A stretch of 64,000 nucleotides of DNA from Thiodiazotropha sp040506275 (GCA_040506275.1 JBEVXD010000001.1:310001-374000), one strand, 5' to 3'; shown: positions 35,188 to 45,505, counted from the first letter of the stretch. A program made the numbers and translations. The notes: generated from the letters alone by a model not told the origin.

Positions 35188-36702
35188 ATGTGCGGTATCG
35201 TGGGTATTGTCGGTAAATCACCGGTCAATCAATCGCTCTATGACGCTTTGCTGGTGTTACAACACCGAGGTCAGGATGCTGCTGGTATCGTGACCTGTGA
35301 AAAGGGCAAGCTCTTTTTACGTAAAGCTAACGGATTGGCACGAGATGTCTTTCACACACGCCATATGATGCGCCTGAAAGGTACCATGGGATTGGGCCAT
35401 GCCCGTTATCCCACAGCTGGCTGCTCTTCTTCCGCTGAAGCCCAGCCCTTCTATGTCAATTCACCTTATGGCATTACGCTGGCGCACAACGGCAATCTCA
35501 CCAATGCTAAAGAGTTGACACGAGATCTGTTCGTAGAGGATCTACGCCATATCAACACCTCATCAGATTCGGAGATTCTGCTCAATATCTTTGCCCATGA
35601 GATACAGATGCAGAATAAACTGCGCATTGCGCCTGAAGATATTTTCAAGGCTGTGGCCGGGGTGCATCGTCGCTGTCGGGGTGGGTATGCTGCGGTTGCT
35701 ATGATCCCCGGTGTGGGACTGATCGGTTTTCGTGATCCTTATGCTATACGCCCAATTGTATACGGTAAACGTGAGACTGATCAGGGCACAGAATATATGA
35801 TTGCTTCTGAGAGTGTCGCATTGGATGCGCTAGGATACGAACGAGTACGTGATCTTGAGCCTGGAGAAGCAATATTCATCAGTAAGGAAGGGCAGTTCTA
35901 TGCACAGCAGTGTGCAGCTAACCCCATAAAATCTCCCTGCATATTCGAGTTTGTCTATTTTGCACGTCCCGACTCAATTATCGACAATGTATTTGTACAT
36001 AAAGCGCGTTCCAGGATGGGTAAGAAGCTGGCAAAGAAGATCCAGAGGGAGTGGCCAGATCACGATGTGGATGTGGTGATACCAATCCCCGATACCAGCC
36101 GTACCGCAGCATTGACCTTGGCCAATGAATTGAAGGTCAGGTACACAGAGGGTTTTATAAAAAACCGCTATATCGGGCGTACCTTTATCATGCCTGGGCA
36201 AACAGTTCGGAAAAAATCTGTAAGACAGAAACTGAATGCCATAGATTTAGAATTCAAGGGTAAGAATGTATTGCTGGTGGACGATTCAGTTGTACGTGGT
36301 ACCACTTCTCAGCAAATTGTAATGATGGCTCGTGAGGCCGGTGCAAAGAGAGTCTATTTCGCTTCCGCTGCACCACCGGTGATCTATCCGAATGTGTATG
36401 GCATCGACATGCCTTCAGCGAGTGAACTGGTAGCCCATGATCGTACCGTAGGCGAGGTTCAGGAGATTATTGGTGCAGATCGTATGATCTATCAGGATCT
36501 GCAAGATTTAATCGATGCTGTGTTAAAGAAAGGTAAGACAGACATCGAGCGCTTTGATACCTCGGTCTTCAACGGTGACTATGTGACTGGCGATGTCAGT
36601 GAAACCTATCTGGAACAGCTTGAATTACTACGAAACGATGGTGCAAAGAAGCAGAGTGAAATAGCTGACAAGAGTATTCTGGATCTGCACAACGACAGTT
36701 GA
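35188..36702 (+). CDS. purF: Amidophosphoribosyltransferase
   Basis: Commits PRPP to purine synthesis by transferring glutamine-derived ammonia. 504 residues, normal length. Cys2 after the initiator Met is the glutaminase nucleophile (MCGIVGIVG), with LQHRGQDAAGI and the PRPP-binding loop NVLLVDDSVVRGTTSQQ at ~365. TGGAGAACTGAAC precedes the ATG. No PurR site was found in the 108-base gap. Confidence 0.98.
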   Translation: MCGIVGIVGKSPVNQSLYDALLVLQHRGQDAAGIVTCEKGKLFLRKANGLARDVFHTRHMMRLKGTMGLGHARYPTAGCSSSAEAQPFYVNSPYGITLAHNGNLTNAKELTRDLFVEDLRHINTSSDSEILLNIFAHEIQMQNKLRIAPEDIFKAVAGVHRRCRGGYAAVAMIPGVGLIGFRDPYAIRPIVYGKRETDQGTEYMIASESVALDALGYERVRDLEPGEAIFISKEGQFYAQQCAANPIKSPCIFEFVYFARPDSIIDNVFVHKARSRMGKKLAKKIQREWPDHDVDVVIPIPDTSRTAALTLANELKVRYTEGFIKNRYIGRTFIMPGQTVRKKSVRQKLNAIDLEFKGKNVLLVDDSVVRGTTSQQIVMMAREAGAKRVYFASAAPPVIYPNVYGIDMPSASELVAHDRTVGEVQEIIGADRMIYQDLQDLIDAVLKKGKTDIERFDTSVFNGDYVTGDVSETYLEQLELLRNDGAKKQSEIADKSILDLHNDS

Positions 36703-36714
36703 AGTTGTGATGGA

Positions 36715-37596
36715 TCAAGTATGAATTCGGTCAAAATAGCGTGCTCTGTAGATCAGTCTTGGATTGTCCCCATCGAAGAATTCCGTGCGGGTATGTAGCA
36801 CGTTATTGCAGATCAGTCCCTGGCCCGCTTTTAGTTTGCCATGGAAATGCCACTCGGATGGAGTGTGAAGGATTGACTTCAGATAACCTAAGGCCTCTTT
36901 CAACACCGGATCATCGCGCCACTCAATGCTACGACTTCTATCTGTATAGCGCATGTGTAAATGGCCGTCAGGATAGACAGCGAATACCGGTCCGGTTCTC
37001 GCTGGTCTGATTTCCTCGCCATCGACGATATTTGCAGGTATCGTCATGGCCTCTGGATGCATTAGGGCGCGGACATACTCAGGGCTTTTGTCCATGATTC
37101 GAATAAATACAATTTCGTGATCGAGAAGATCATTTTCGCCACCCTGTTCAGCAGGCTGGACACAATGCAATAACAGACCATGAATCTGATGGTCAAGATC
37201 ATTGTAATATCCATCAGTATGCCAGGCGATTGCACGATTGGAGTAGGGTATGTAACCTTGCCGCATCGCGTCTGACTGAACTGTCAGCGAAGTGATTGCA
37301 TCATTGTCTGCACACATATTGTGGTCAAGGTGTTGTAGACCAAAGCGATACCCCAGACTGCGAATTATTTTTTTGTCTGCATCATGTCCGGAAAGCCCAG
37401 CCCAAATTGCCATGTTTGTCTTTTGACAGATGGTTTGAAGCTTATCGTGTTCAGCTTGGGTTAAATGACTCGGATCGCCTATTTCAACAACCATATTTTC
37501 AAGCGACTTAGGATAGTTGCTTAGTTTACTGTCTCGCCAATGAAGGTAAGCAGTAGAGTTTTCGGGTAAATAAGGGGATTGTAGATCTATTGTCAT
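36715..37596 (-). CDS. TauD/TfdA-family 2-oxoglutarate-dependent dioxygenase-like protein
   Basis: 293 residues. The Fe-binding H-x-D is in IAWHTDGYYND (~120-130) and the distal His in NNVLHTRTEFF near the C-terminus. RLIYRARYF just beyond supplies the Arg that holds 2-oxoglutarate. HLHMRYTDRSRSIEW is typical of this family. The oxidised substrate is not predictable from sequence. It faces purF convergently (12 bases apart) and is divergent from ubiT. Confidence 0.85.
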   Translation of the reverse strand: MTIDLQSPYLPENSTAYLHWRDSKLSNYPKSLENMVVEIGDPSHLTQAEHDKLQTICQKTNMAIWAGLSGHDADKKIIRSLGYRFGLQHLDHNMCADNDAITSLTVQSDAMRQGYIPYSNRAIAWHTDGYYNDLDHQIHGLLLHCVQPAEQGGENDLLDHEIVFIRIMDKSPEYVRALMHPEAMTIPANIVDGEEIRPARTGPVFAVYPDGHLHMRYTDRSRSIEWRDDPVLKEALGYLKSILHTPSEWHFHGKLKAGQGLICNNVLHTRTEFFDGDNPRLIYRARYFDRIHT

Positions 37597-37754
37597 AAAT
37601 AGGGTTTTCGCACATTCAGTTGACTACTGGTATGATACTGCGGTTACCAGTGCAGCGTCACGCTGATTTATGCTGTTTTTTTGAGGCCCTGGGATTAAGT
37701 GCAGAATTGCCCTGCCGAGGCTTTAGCAAATTTTCACTGATGAGGCTCTTTGCC

Positions 37755-38231
37755 ATGTATGCTGTTTCCAAACGTCCCCTAATGCCCAAACCACTCATCC
37801 TGCCTCTGAAAATATTGCCAGGTAAGGCCCATGGCTTGATATTGAGCGCTCTGTTGAATCGGGTATTCCGTTCTCAGGTTGCAGAAGGTGAACTCGATTT
37901 CCTTGAAGGACGGGTCGTACATATCAAAGTAAGTGATGCTGGACTTAAATATGCCTTAACCCTGAATAGCGGCAGAATTTCTGAGGCTGGTGGCAAGGCA
38001 GCTGATTTGTCCATTGTTGGATCCGTCTACGACTACCTATTGCTGATCACAGGAAGGGAAGATCCTGACACTCTGTTTTTTCAACGTCACTTGATTATGG
38101 ATGGCGATACCGGATTAGGGGTTCATCTCAAAAATATGTTGGCCGCAGTGGATCCAGAGGAACTGCCAATACCCATGGAATTACGGGCAGTTGTAGAGAA
38201 GGGATTGCAATTCTATGAAAGAGTACTTTGA
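37755..38231 (+). CDS. ubiT: Ubiquinone biosynthesis accessory factor UbiT (SCP2 domain)
   Basis: A 158-residue SCP2-type lipid-binding protein needed for oxygen-independent ubiquinone synthesis. The order GELDFLEGRVVHIKVSDAGLKYAL, then ADLSIVGSVYDYLLLITGREDPDTLFFQRHLIMDGDTGLGVHLKNML, closely parallels E. coli YhbT. The frame is open from 37620, but the region before 37755 does not match the family and ATG 37755 has GAGG 9 bases upstream; ATG 37740 is an alternative. The UbiU and UbiV genes lie 7.4 kb away on the other strand. Confidence 0.88.
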   Translation: MYAVSKRPLMPKPLILPLKILPGKAHGLILSALLNRVFRSQVAEGELDFLEGRVVHIKVSDAGLKYALTLNSGRISEAGGKAADLSIVGSVYDYLLLITGREDPDTLFFQRHLIMDGDTGLGVHLKNMLAAVDPEELPIPMELRAVVEKGLQFYERVL

Positions 38232-38371
38232 GACGATGGCATAAGCCGACTTTTGATCTCACATATCAATAGTTGAATGAGTATGTGAGAACTGAATTAT
38301 CCTAATTTCTGTATTGGATATTTAATCACCCTTGATGCTCGATCCCGTAGCAAGCACAAGCCACGTAATTC

Positions 38372-39169
38372 TCAAGTTTTTGGTAGAGCCTGGACTATTG
38401 CCGGTTTGCAGAGCAGGCGTTCAATCATTGTCTGAGTCTCTTCAGGTGGTGCACTACACCAGTACTCTTCAGTCCCTGATGCAGTTACCTGAGATAGAAG
38501 ATCCAGTTCCACCAACCTCCGATAGAGCTGCTTTGCAACTGCCTGTCCCGTATCGATTATAGAAATACCTGGTCCTGCGGCATTTTCAATAGTTTTTCTC
38601 AGGAATGGATAGTGAGTGCACCCTAAAACGAGTGTGTCGACTCCACTGTCAAGGATGGGTTGCAGCTGCTGTGCTACTAGCCTATGAGTCACTTGGTGAT
38701 CATGACCGTTTACCTCAATAGACTCAACCCAGCCATGACAAGGGCATATCATCACTTTCGATCCATTGGCATGTTGCTGTACCAGGGTTTTAAATTTATG
38801 ACTTGTCAATGTGCCCTGGGTTGCCAGTACGCCGATCATACCACTCTGACTCTGCTCTATAGCTGGTTTTACACCAGGTTCCATGCCAACAATTGGTATC
38901 GGGTAGATTTCACGAAGATGCTGTACCGCTGCAGCAGTTGCTGTATTACAGGCGATAACGATTGCTTTTACATTTTTTTGTATTAAAAACTGTGTTATGT
39001 AGCGACTTCGTTGGAGTATGAATTCGTTGTCTTTGTCACCGTAGGGTAGATGAGCCCTGTCGGAGACATACTGAAGATCCTCATGAGGTAGCAATGCTCG
39101 TATATGTTTGAGTACCGAGAGGCCGCCTATACCAGAGTCGAAAATCCCAATAGGAGCATCAGACGACAT
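38372..39169 (-). CDS. murI: Glutamate racemase
   Basis: Makes D-glutamate for peptidoglycan. From ATG 39169 (GAGG 8 bases upstream) it is 265 residues. FDSGIGGLSVL, catalytic Cys74 in ACNTATAAA and Cys184 in GCTHYPFL are intact, with GMEPGVKPA and the phosphate-like binding Asn/Thr in place. The start overlaps the end of the hybrid kinase by 11 bases, so translation is likely coupled to it; an earlier ATG at 39181 is less likely. Confidence 0.96.
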   Translation of the reverse strand: MSSDAPIGIFDSGIGGLSVLKHIRALLPHEDLQYVSDRAHLPYGDKDNEFILQRSRYITQFLIQKNVKAIVIACNTATAAAVQHLREIYPIPIVGMEPGVKPAIEQSQSGMIGVLATQGTLTSHKFKTLVQQHANGSKVMICPCHGWVESIEVNGHDHQVTHRLVAQQLQPILDSGVDTLVLGCTHYPFLRKTIENAAGPGISIIDTGQAVAKQLYRRLVELDLLSQVTASGTEEYWCSAPPEETQTMIERLLCKPAIVQALPKT

Positions 39170-41909
39170 TGCCGACCTCATGCTTCAGTAATCGTTCGAT
39201 TTCCTGTTCAAGTTGTACGAAGTTATCCAGAATTTTTTTCTCATCTTCAGATTTACATAGCTGTTCGAATTTGTTGATTGCGTTGTCTAAGGCTGGCACG
39301 CCACAGGATGATGTAGAGCCGTGAATTTTGTGTGCAATCTCCGTGAGATTGAACCAATCTGATTGATCAATATAATTTTTAATCAATAGTAATTGCTGCG
39401 GCAACTCCAGGCAGAGCTGTTGAAACATCTCATCAGCTAGTCGTTGATCACCGCCTGTAATGGCGAGTAGTTTATCCATGTCTCTGACAGGTAGTGAATC
39501 AGCCAAATTCTTGGGGCTAGATAGTTTGTCTATTTGTTGAAAAGCTATTTCAGGGGAGTAGTGGCCATTGAAAATATTATTAATAACAGACCACATTTGG
39601 GGCTCGTCTATGGGTTTTAATAAGTAGCCGTCCATACCGGACTCAGTAATCTGGTTTCTTGTTGCAGGAACGACATCGGCAGTCAGTGCAATGATCGGTG
39701 TATGAGCTTCTTCACCCTCATGCCTGCGAATTATCTCTGCTGCCTCAGTTCCTTTCATTTTAGGCATATGGATATCCATCAAAATCAGGTCATATCGATG
39801 ATGTTGAGTCTTTGAGATGGCACTCAATCCATCATTAGCTTCAGTTACTATAGCACCCTTACTTCTCATTAGAGTGCTGACGAGTTTTAGATTGATATCA
39901 TTATCATCGACAACCAGAATGTTATAGTTTTCCAGGTTCGGCTGAGTGTTGTCAGTAGTGGCTCTGGGTTGGAATTCCGGGAGTTTTATTTTAGTGGCAA
40001 AAATCGTCCTCAGACTGTTTTCTAGTTTAGTGGTGCTGAATGGCTTTGAAAGATATATGTCATCACTCAAGGATTGAATTTGTTCAAATACAGTTCTCTC
40101 TGAAGCACTGACAAAAGTTAATAGAGGAGTTTTACAGTTAGATTTTAAACGTTTTATTTCAAATTCCGCTGTACCGGAAGTGATCTCATTATGTGTAAAG
40201 CCAAGTACAATTAAATGAATGTCTGGCGTGTGGTTAACTGGGAACTGGCCATCTATAACATCTATCCCATAAGACTCCAAAGTGTGCTTAATAGCAAGAT
40301 AGGATAGCCTTTGACTGTCAACTAAAACTACCCGTTTGTCATAGTACTGCAGTTGATCCTCAACAGGATTTTTACTTACTGATTTAACAAGTGGTATAGA
40401 GACTATAAAATTAGCTCCTTTTCCAAGACTACTGAAAAGCTCAATATCTCCGTTCATGGATTGAGCCAGTTTTTTACAGATACTCAGCCCTAGCCCAGTG
40501 CCACCGTACATTCGGCTGGTAGATGAGTCAGCTTGCTGAAATGATTCGAAAAGCATATTTTGGGCTTTGGTTTCAATACCGATGCCCGTGTCTGTGACAG
40601 AAAACTTCAATACGCAACGGGTTTTTGTTTCTGTATCAATCATGACTCGAATAACTACTTCGCCATCGTGGGTGAATTTAATAGCATTGCTTATTAAGTT
40701 AACCAGAATTTGTCTGATTCTTGGTTCGTCACCGATTAGTGTCCTGGGAACATCCGAATAGACTAATAAGATCAGTTCCAATCCTTTATCATGAGCAGAC
40801 GGAGAGAGCAGTACAGTGGGGTCTTCAAAACATTCTCTTACATTAAAAGGGGCGGTTTCAGGTTCAAGTTTGCCGTATTCAAGTTTCGAGTAATCAAGTA
40901 TTTCGTTAATAATATCCAACAGATTAATCGCAGACTTGGAAATTGTATTTACCAAGTCACGCTGTTGTTGCGATAAATCTGTTTTTAGCAGGAGATTGGT
41001 AAAGCCCAGTACGCCATTCATTGGTGTGCGAATTTCATGACTCATATTTGCAAGAAACTCAGACTTTGCTTTGCTTGCAGAGAGTGCTCTTTTCTTAGCC
41101 AGATCCAGTTCAACGTTCTGTATTTCGATAGCCTCCATAGTCTCTGTAAGCTCAGAAGTGGCCTGATCAATTTGCTGCTGCATGACTTCATGTGATTGGA
41201 GAATGCGATTGGTCATCGCATTGAAACCTTCTTCCAGGTTTCGTATTTCTCCTTTTGATACTTCTGGAACACGGACAGATAAATCACCATCCCGCATGCG
41301 AGATACTGCTTGGGTTAATCTCGTAATAGGGTTAATAACCGAACGGCTAAGTGCAAGTGAGAAAAAGGCTGTAATAATCAGACCAAGAGCCAACAGAATT
41401 ATAGTGTTTCTTATAATGCTGGTTTTATTCAGATTAAGTCTTGTTTTGCTGAGCGTCAGAATGACATTCCCCATGCTCTCACTACTGACATCTTCGCTGT
41501 CTAAAATCTGGTCAGGATAGTCAGATATTTGAATGTTTTCTACTACATAAATTGCAGGTGCACTGAATTGGGCTAAATTGCTGCTACTTTCACTATCTGT
41601 CTTCTTCATGTGAGACAGGAGCGAGCCAGTGGCATCAAATACCTTGATACTGTGAACATCCTCTTGTAAGAAGACCGGTCGGAGGCTCATTTCCAAAATT
41701 GTTTTATCGCGTGTAAAAATACCGTAAACACTAATTGCGGCTGACTGATTTGCGATTGACACACCGCGTTCATTGAATAGTTTAGTTAACTGTTCAAGCT
41801 GGGTACTGATCAGGTAGATGGTCAACATCAGGGCAAGAATAAATGCGGGTAGTAACCCAATCATCAAAGCCTGGAATTTTAATGATCTCAGTTTATTCAG
41901 CATCAACAT
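39159..41909 (-). CDS. BarA/GacS-like hybrid sensor histidine kinase
   Basis: A 916-residue tripartite hybrid kinase. TM1 is at ~13-34, a periplasmic sensor at ~40-165, TM2 at ~167-188, HAMP at ~190-240 and a coiled coil at ~245-280. His291 lies in NMSHEIRTPMNGVLG, followed by the ATPase domain (VNLISNAIKFTHDG, TDTGIGIE, GGTGLGLSICKKL). A first receiver-like domain (~520-640) appears to lack the phospho-acceptor Asp. A true receiver (ILVVDDND, LILMDIHMPKMKG) follows, then a C-terminal HPt domain (EIAHKIHGSTSSCG). Its output may be a UvrY/GacA-type regulator encoded elsewhere. The start overlaps the binding-protein gene upstream, and murI overlaps its end. Confidence 0.92.
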   Translation of the reverse strand: MLMLNKLRSLKFQALMIGLLPAFILALMLTIYLISTQLEQLTKLFNERGVSIANQSAAISVYGIFTRDKTILEMSLRPVFLQEDVHSIKVFDATGSLLSHMKKTDSESSSNLAQFSAPAIYVVENIQISDYPDQILDSEDVSSESMGNVILTLSKTRLNLNKTSIIRNTIILLALGLIITAFFSLALSRSVINPITRLTQAVSRMRDGDLSVRVPEVSKGEIRNLEEGFNAMTNRILQSHEVMQQQIDQATSELTETMEAIEIQNVELDLAKKRALSASKAKSEFLANMSHEIRTPMNGVLGFTNLLLKTDLSQQQRDLVNTISKSAINLLDIINEILDYSKLEYGKLEPETAPFNVRECFEDPTVLLSPSAHDKGLELILLVYSDVPRTLIGDEPRIRQILVNLISNAIKFTHDGEVVIRVMIDTETKTRCVLKFSVTDTGIGIETKAQNMLFESFQQADSSTSRMYGGTGLGLSICKKLAQSMNGDIELFSSLGKGANFIVSIPLVKSVSKNPVEDQLQYYDKRVVLVDSQRLSYLAIKHTLESYGIDVIDGQFPVNHTPDIHLIVLGFTHNEITSGTAEFEIKRLKSNCKTPLLTFVSASERTVFEQIQSLSDDIYLSKPFSTTKLENSLRTIFATKIKLPEFQPRATTDNTQPNLENYNILVVDDNDINLKLVSTLMRSKGAIVTEANDGLSAISKTQHHRYDLILMDIHMPKMKGTEAAEIIRRHEGEEAHTPIIALTADVVPATRNQITESGMDGYLLKPIDEPQMWSVINNIFNGHYSPEIAFQQIDKLSSPKNLADSLPVRDMDKLLAITGGDQRLADEMFQQLCLELPQQLLLIKNYIDQSDWFNLTEIAHKIHGSTSSCGVPALDNAINKFEQLCKSEDEKKILDNFVQLEQEIERLLKHEVGNVV

Positions 41910-42954
41910 GGATATAGTCCATCATCAGTTCTTTCAGTTTAGTTTCGGATTTGATTGGAAATCCCAATGAACGAGCAACATCAGTATTAAAAAGTACAGA
42001 AAAATATTTACTCATCTGTTGTTTGTTTTGTATGGGTTTATCTGAAAAATAGGTGACGATGCCGTCCCTTACCTGGTGAGCAATGTTCTCTGGAGATGAG
42101 TAGATGGCCGCTAGAGCGCCTGCTTTAACATACGCAGAAGAAAACCCAATTAGTGGTATTCTTTTCCTATAATTAGATAACAGTATATTAGAGACTGTTG
42201 CTTTGTTATGTATATTGGTATCTGGTGTGGCGAGAAAAATATCGATCTTTTCAAGGAGGTTGTTAAGTGCGGTACCAACATATTCACTTGATTCGATAGA
42301 TTCAAAAAAAAGGGTCAAATCAAGATCCTTTGCGGCGTTACTTAAAATGTTTACAGTGCCTTTGTCATTTGTATCCACCAATATGCCAATATTCTGTAGT
42401 CTGTTGGAAAGGACTTTTATCAAGATAAGGTTATGGCTCAGTGGTTGGTCAAGGTATAGGAATATTTGTTTTGAGTTATTTTGAATTATCTCTTCAATCA
42501 GTGGGTTATTTTTAGGTATCAAGGCAGAAATAATATCTGCGCCTGTTATGTTATTTTTAGAAAAAATCGCAGCATGTATACCCAGAGTTACTATTAATTG
42601 ATAGTTGTTATGCTGATTATGGTTATAAGATGAAACTTGTACTATGTCGTAGTTGCTACTTTGACAACTCAAATTATGATTTCGGCAATATTTAATAGTA
42701 GAGTTGGTTATCGTTGTGGCTACATCAAGATAGACATCCTTATTGTCACTGAGAAGGATTAATATGTTTTTGTGGCTTTCTTGTGCTGCAAGTGTTGTAG
42801 GTGCAATTATAATCAAGCATAAAATAAGCATACTTGACCAGCTGTATAGTCCAGCTATCTTCTCGAACATCCTATTTCTTAATGACTTAAAGATACACAG
42901 ACACACCTCATTACAAGAGAGGTTGAGTGCGCCATGTATATCTTTGTTGCTCAT
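41893..42954 (-). CDS. ABC-type substrate-binding-like periplasmic protein
   Basis: 353 residues. It resembles the uncharacterised ABC substrate-binding proteins of the COG2984/TM0202-like group: NILILLSDNKDVYLDVATTI, QLIVTLGIHAAIF, IFLYLDQPLSHNLILIKVL, NIGILVDTNDKGT and RIPLIGFSSAYVKAGALAAIYSSPENIAHQV. An N-terminal hydrophobic stretch (LYSWSSMLILCLIIIAPTTLAAQ) looks like a signal peptide; it fits better from ATG 42870, while ATG 42954 lies 12 bases past the receptor stop. No ABC permease or ATPase is nearby, so it probably binds a ligand and hands the signal to the adjacent kinase. Strongly AT-rich. Confidence 0.78.
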   Translation of the reverse strand: MSNKDIHGALNLSCNEVCLCIFKSLRNRMFEKIAGLYSWSSMLILCLIIIAPTTLAAQESHKNILILLSDNKDVYLDVATTITNSTIKYCRNHNLSCQSSNYDIVQVSSYNHNQHNNYQLIVTLGIHAAIFSKNNITGADIISALIPKNNPLIEEIIQNNSKQIFLYLDQPLSHNLILIKVLSNRLQNIGILVDTNDKGTVNILSNAAKDLDLTLFFESIESSEYVGTALNNLLEKIDIFLATPDTNIHNKATVSNILLSNYRKRIPLIGFSSAYVKAGALAAIYSSPENIAHQVRDGIVTYFSDKPIQNKQQMSKYFSVLFNTDVARSLGFPIKSETKLKELMMDYIHVDAE

Positions 42955-42966
42955 TAGCTGGATGTG

Positions 42967-45168
42967 TTAGTAGTTTAGTTTGGCCTGTAAATAGGCCCGC
43001 CTTTCCCATAAATTTTGTTCATTGATTTCATCGCCATTGTAGAAATCGTAATTTTCTTTATGGATATTCTGAAGAATCAAGGCAATGTTAAGTTTTGCCT
43101 TATCGAGGACTATTTTTTTGTTGAATTTAACATCAAGTCGACTGTAATTCGGTACAGCATCACCTTCTCCTGGCCACTCCATCTCATCAGTGAAGTAATA
43201 GCCAGTGCTCAAACTTACCCCATCATCAAACGTATGGCTTGCCAGTATGCTGAAGGTTCTCTGAGGAATTTTCTCGTCAGCATTTTCGCGATAACTGTAG
43301 ACACCATCCTTCAACCGTTTTATTTCATTACCACTAACATTTAGATAACTGAAGCCAAAAAACACCATATCCCTGTTTGTTGGTCTGAAATCCAGTTCGA
43401 ACTCCAGACCATTGACATCAACCTGCCCAAAATTGGTATAGGTGAATGCACCTCTCTGATACAACCTGTTAAATTGATGAAGTATTTCCTGGTCTACAGG
43501 GTCGGTTAAACCTCGATCAGGATCTGGTATGTCAAAATTACCATACTGATCAATTATCTCTTCATGCTCTTCGTGAAAAAGACATATATCGAAGTTCAGC
43601 GCATAATCTGTCAAGCGGCTGAAAAAGCCGGCTTCGATACGATCAATTCGCTGAGGATCCAGCTTTTCTGTACTTACTGCCCATGTATTCAAGGGGTCAT
43701 CTTGAGAGTCGAGATAGACTGCTAAATTAACATTGTCTTCGTAGATGGTGGGCATTCTGTATGCTCTCGAACCACTGATTCGTATTGTGTTTTCCTGAGT
43801 TAAGTGATAATTAATGCCGAGACGTGGAGAATAGACCTCTTTTTTTCCTTCAAACTTTTCTATCATTGCACCAGCATTAACAACAACACTCTCTGCTGCG
43901 TACCACTCACTATTGAGGAAGAGTCTGTATAGATCTCTTGATATAGCTTTATCCTTTTGGAATAACCAAGGGCTTTCACCGCGATCGTGACGTGCGCCAA
44001 CACCCCAGGCAATTCTGAGGTCATCTACAGGTTCCAGTGTGTGCTCTATTTCCAGATCATAGCGATGCGACTTGATGCCAAGCCAGGAAAAGACAAACGG
44101 TGAATCGGTCAAGTTAAGCGCCTGTAGGAATGAATTAAAATCATACATTCCCCCTGACAGCAATCCGGCAAAGACATCAGGTCTCACAGCCTCGTCAAAA
44201 TCCTGCAGCTCTTCATTGGCCATGATCTGTTCCGATAATGATCCGGTGTGATAGGTATCGTCGACTTCGTAATAGTTATGATAAAACTGTACATTGATTT
44301 GATTGTTTGGTGTGAGGAGGTGGTTCCACTCTATGGATTGGTAGTTATAGCTGGATTCCAGTTCACGGTTTTCTTGTAACAGGTTTGGGTGGCCTTCGTC
44401 ATAATTGCCGCTGACTATTCCAAGTTCTGTGCTGATGGTGTTGTTCTGGTTGAGGTGGTAATCACTATCAATTTTTAACCATTTTGTACGGCTGGCATCA
44501 TCTCGGTTGTCAAAGCCTTCGTCTTCCTCATAACTGGCCGATAAACGATAATCAAAATCTCCAACTGTTGCTGCATGGGCGGCTTCAATATAACGTGTTT
44601 TACCATAACCCATAGTGGTGGAGATCATTGTGCCCAGAAGATCTTTGGGTCGGTCGGTAACTATGTTGATAACACCTGAATAGGAGTTCGACCCATAGGC
44701 AGCTGCGTTTGGTCCACGTATCACTTCGATTCTTAATATCTCATCAAGAGTTAACGGGATTTCAGACCAGGGAATGCCGCCATAGACTGGATCATAGATC
44801 GAACGCCCATCGATCAGTACCTGCATGTCTCTCGCATACTCATCCGCATGGCCATGGTAGCTGACTGTTGCTCGTGAGCCCGCGTAAAAACCTATAGTAA
44901 AACCAGGTACCAGCCTAAGCAGGTCGGGTATATTCAGTGCGGCACTCGCCTCTATCATTTTTCTGTCGATAACCGTCATTGCTGTCGGAGTATCAGCTTG
45001 AGACTGACTTAGTCTGGATGCGGAAAGCACAACTGGCAGGTCGTCATAGAAATAGCTTTCTGAGAAGTTGTTGAGATGATTGTCTGCATACAGAATCGAT
45101 GGTAAGAAAACTGCTATAGAGAGAGATAGCGTTGTGATGATATGGCCCGGATTTTTACGGTTATACAT
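42967..45168 (-). CDS. TonB-dependent outer membrane receptor
   Basis: From ATG 45168 (AAGG ribosome binding site) about 733 residues with a signal peptide (TTLSLSIAVFLPSILYA). An N-terminal plug domain has PVVLSASRLSQSQADTPTAMTVIDRKMI, LNIPDLLRLVPGF, VLIDGRSIYDPVYGGIPW and EVIRGPNAAAYGSNSYSGVINIVT. The rest is a 22-strand barrel ending with an aromatic residue (LQAKLNY). It uses TonB to import an unknown ligand through the outer membrane. The frame opens at 45246, but that leader lacks a good start signal. It heads a minus-strand unit with a binding protein, hybrid kinase and murI. Confidence 0.93.
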   Translation of the reverse strand: MYNRKNPGHIITTLSLSIAVFLPSILYADNHLNNFSESYFYDDLPVVLSASRLSQSQADTPTAMTVIDRKMIEASAALNIPDLLRLVPGFTIGFYAGSRATVSYHGHADEYARDMQVLIDGRSIYDPVYGGIPWSEIPLTLDEILRIEVIRGPNAAAYGSNSYSGVINIVTDRPKDLLGTMISTTMGYGKTRYIEAAHAATVGDFDYRLSASYEEDEGFDNRDDASRTKWLKIDSDYHLNQNNTISTELGIVSGNYDEGHPNLLQENRELESSYNYQSIEWNHLLTPNNQINVQFYHNYYEVDDTYHTGSLSEQIMANEELQDFDEAVRPDVFAGLLSGGMYDFNSFLQALNLTDSPFVFSWLGIKSHRYDLEIEHTLEPVDDLRIAWGVGARHDRGESPWLFQKDKAISRDLYRLFLNSEWYAAESVVVNAGAMIEKFEGKKEVYSPRLGINYHLTQENTIRISGSRAYRMPTIYEDNVNLAVYLDSQDDPLNTWAVSTEKLDPQRIDRIEAGFFSRLTDYALNFDICLFHEEHEEIIDQYGNFDIPDPDRGLTDPVDQEILHQFNRLYQRGAFTYTNFGQVDVNGLEFELDFRPTNRDMVFFGFSYLNVSGNEIKRLKDGVYSYRENADEKIPQRTFSILASHTFDDGVSLSTGYYFTDEMEWPGEGDAVPNYSRLDVKFNKKIVLDKAKLNIALILQNIHKENYDFYNGDEINEQNLWERRAYLQAKLNY

Positions 45169-45505
45169 GGGAAGACCTTGTGTAAAATATAAAATAGCTA
45201 CTTCATCCCTGATTGGTTTTTGAGTGCAGTAGATGTTCCTTAGCATAGATTCTCATAGACTAACAATTATATAAATCGTTTACTTATCAAACCATTGATT
45301 AAACTATCTATTTGTTTGCTAATTGGCTGGAAAACGTTATGCAGTAGATAATAGCATTTGCGGTTTTGTCCCATCTGAAAGGATGGAAAGCTGCAAGGTC
45401 TGATTTTACAGTGATTAAAAGAGAATTGGGCAGAATTTAAATACTACTTGTAGGCCTGAAAAGGCTTGTTCCCTTCTAAACGGTGCCCTTGTGGCCTGTC
45501 CCAAA

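Noticed and set aside
37620..37754. N-terminal extension of UbiT
   Set aside because: Extra residues do not match the family; an internal ATG with ribosome binding site restores the usual length.
42967..45246. Longer start of the TonB receptor at 45246
   Set aside because: The first 26 residues precede a clear signal peptide and lack a good ribosome binding site.
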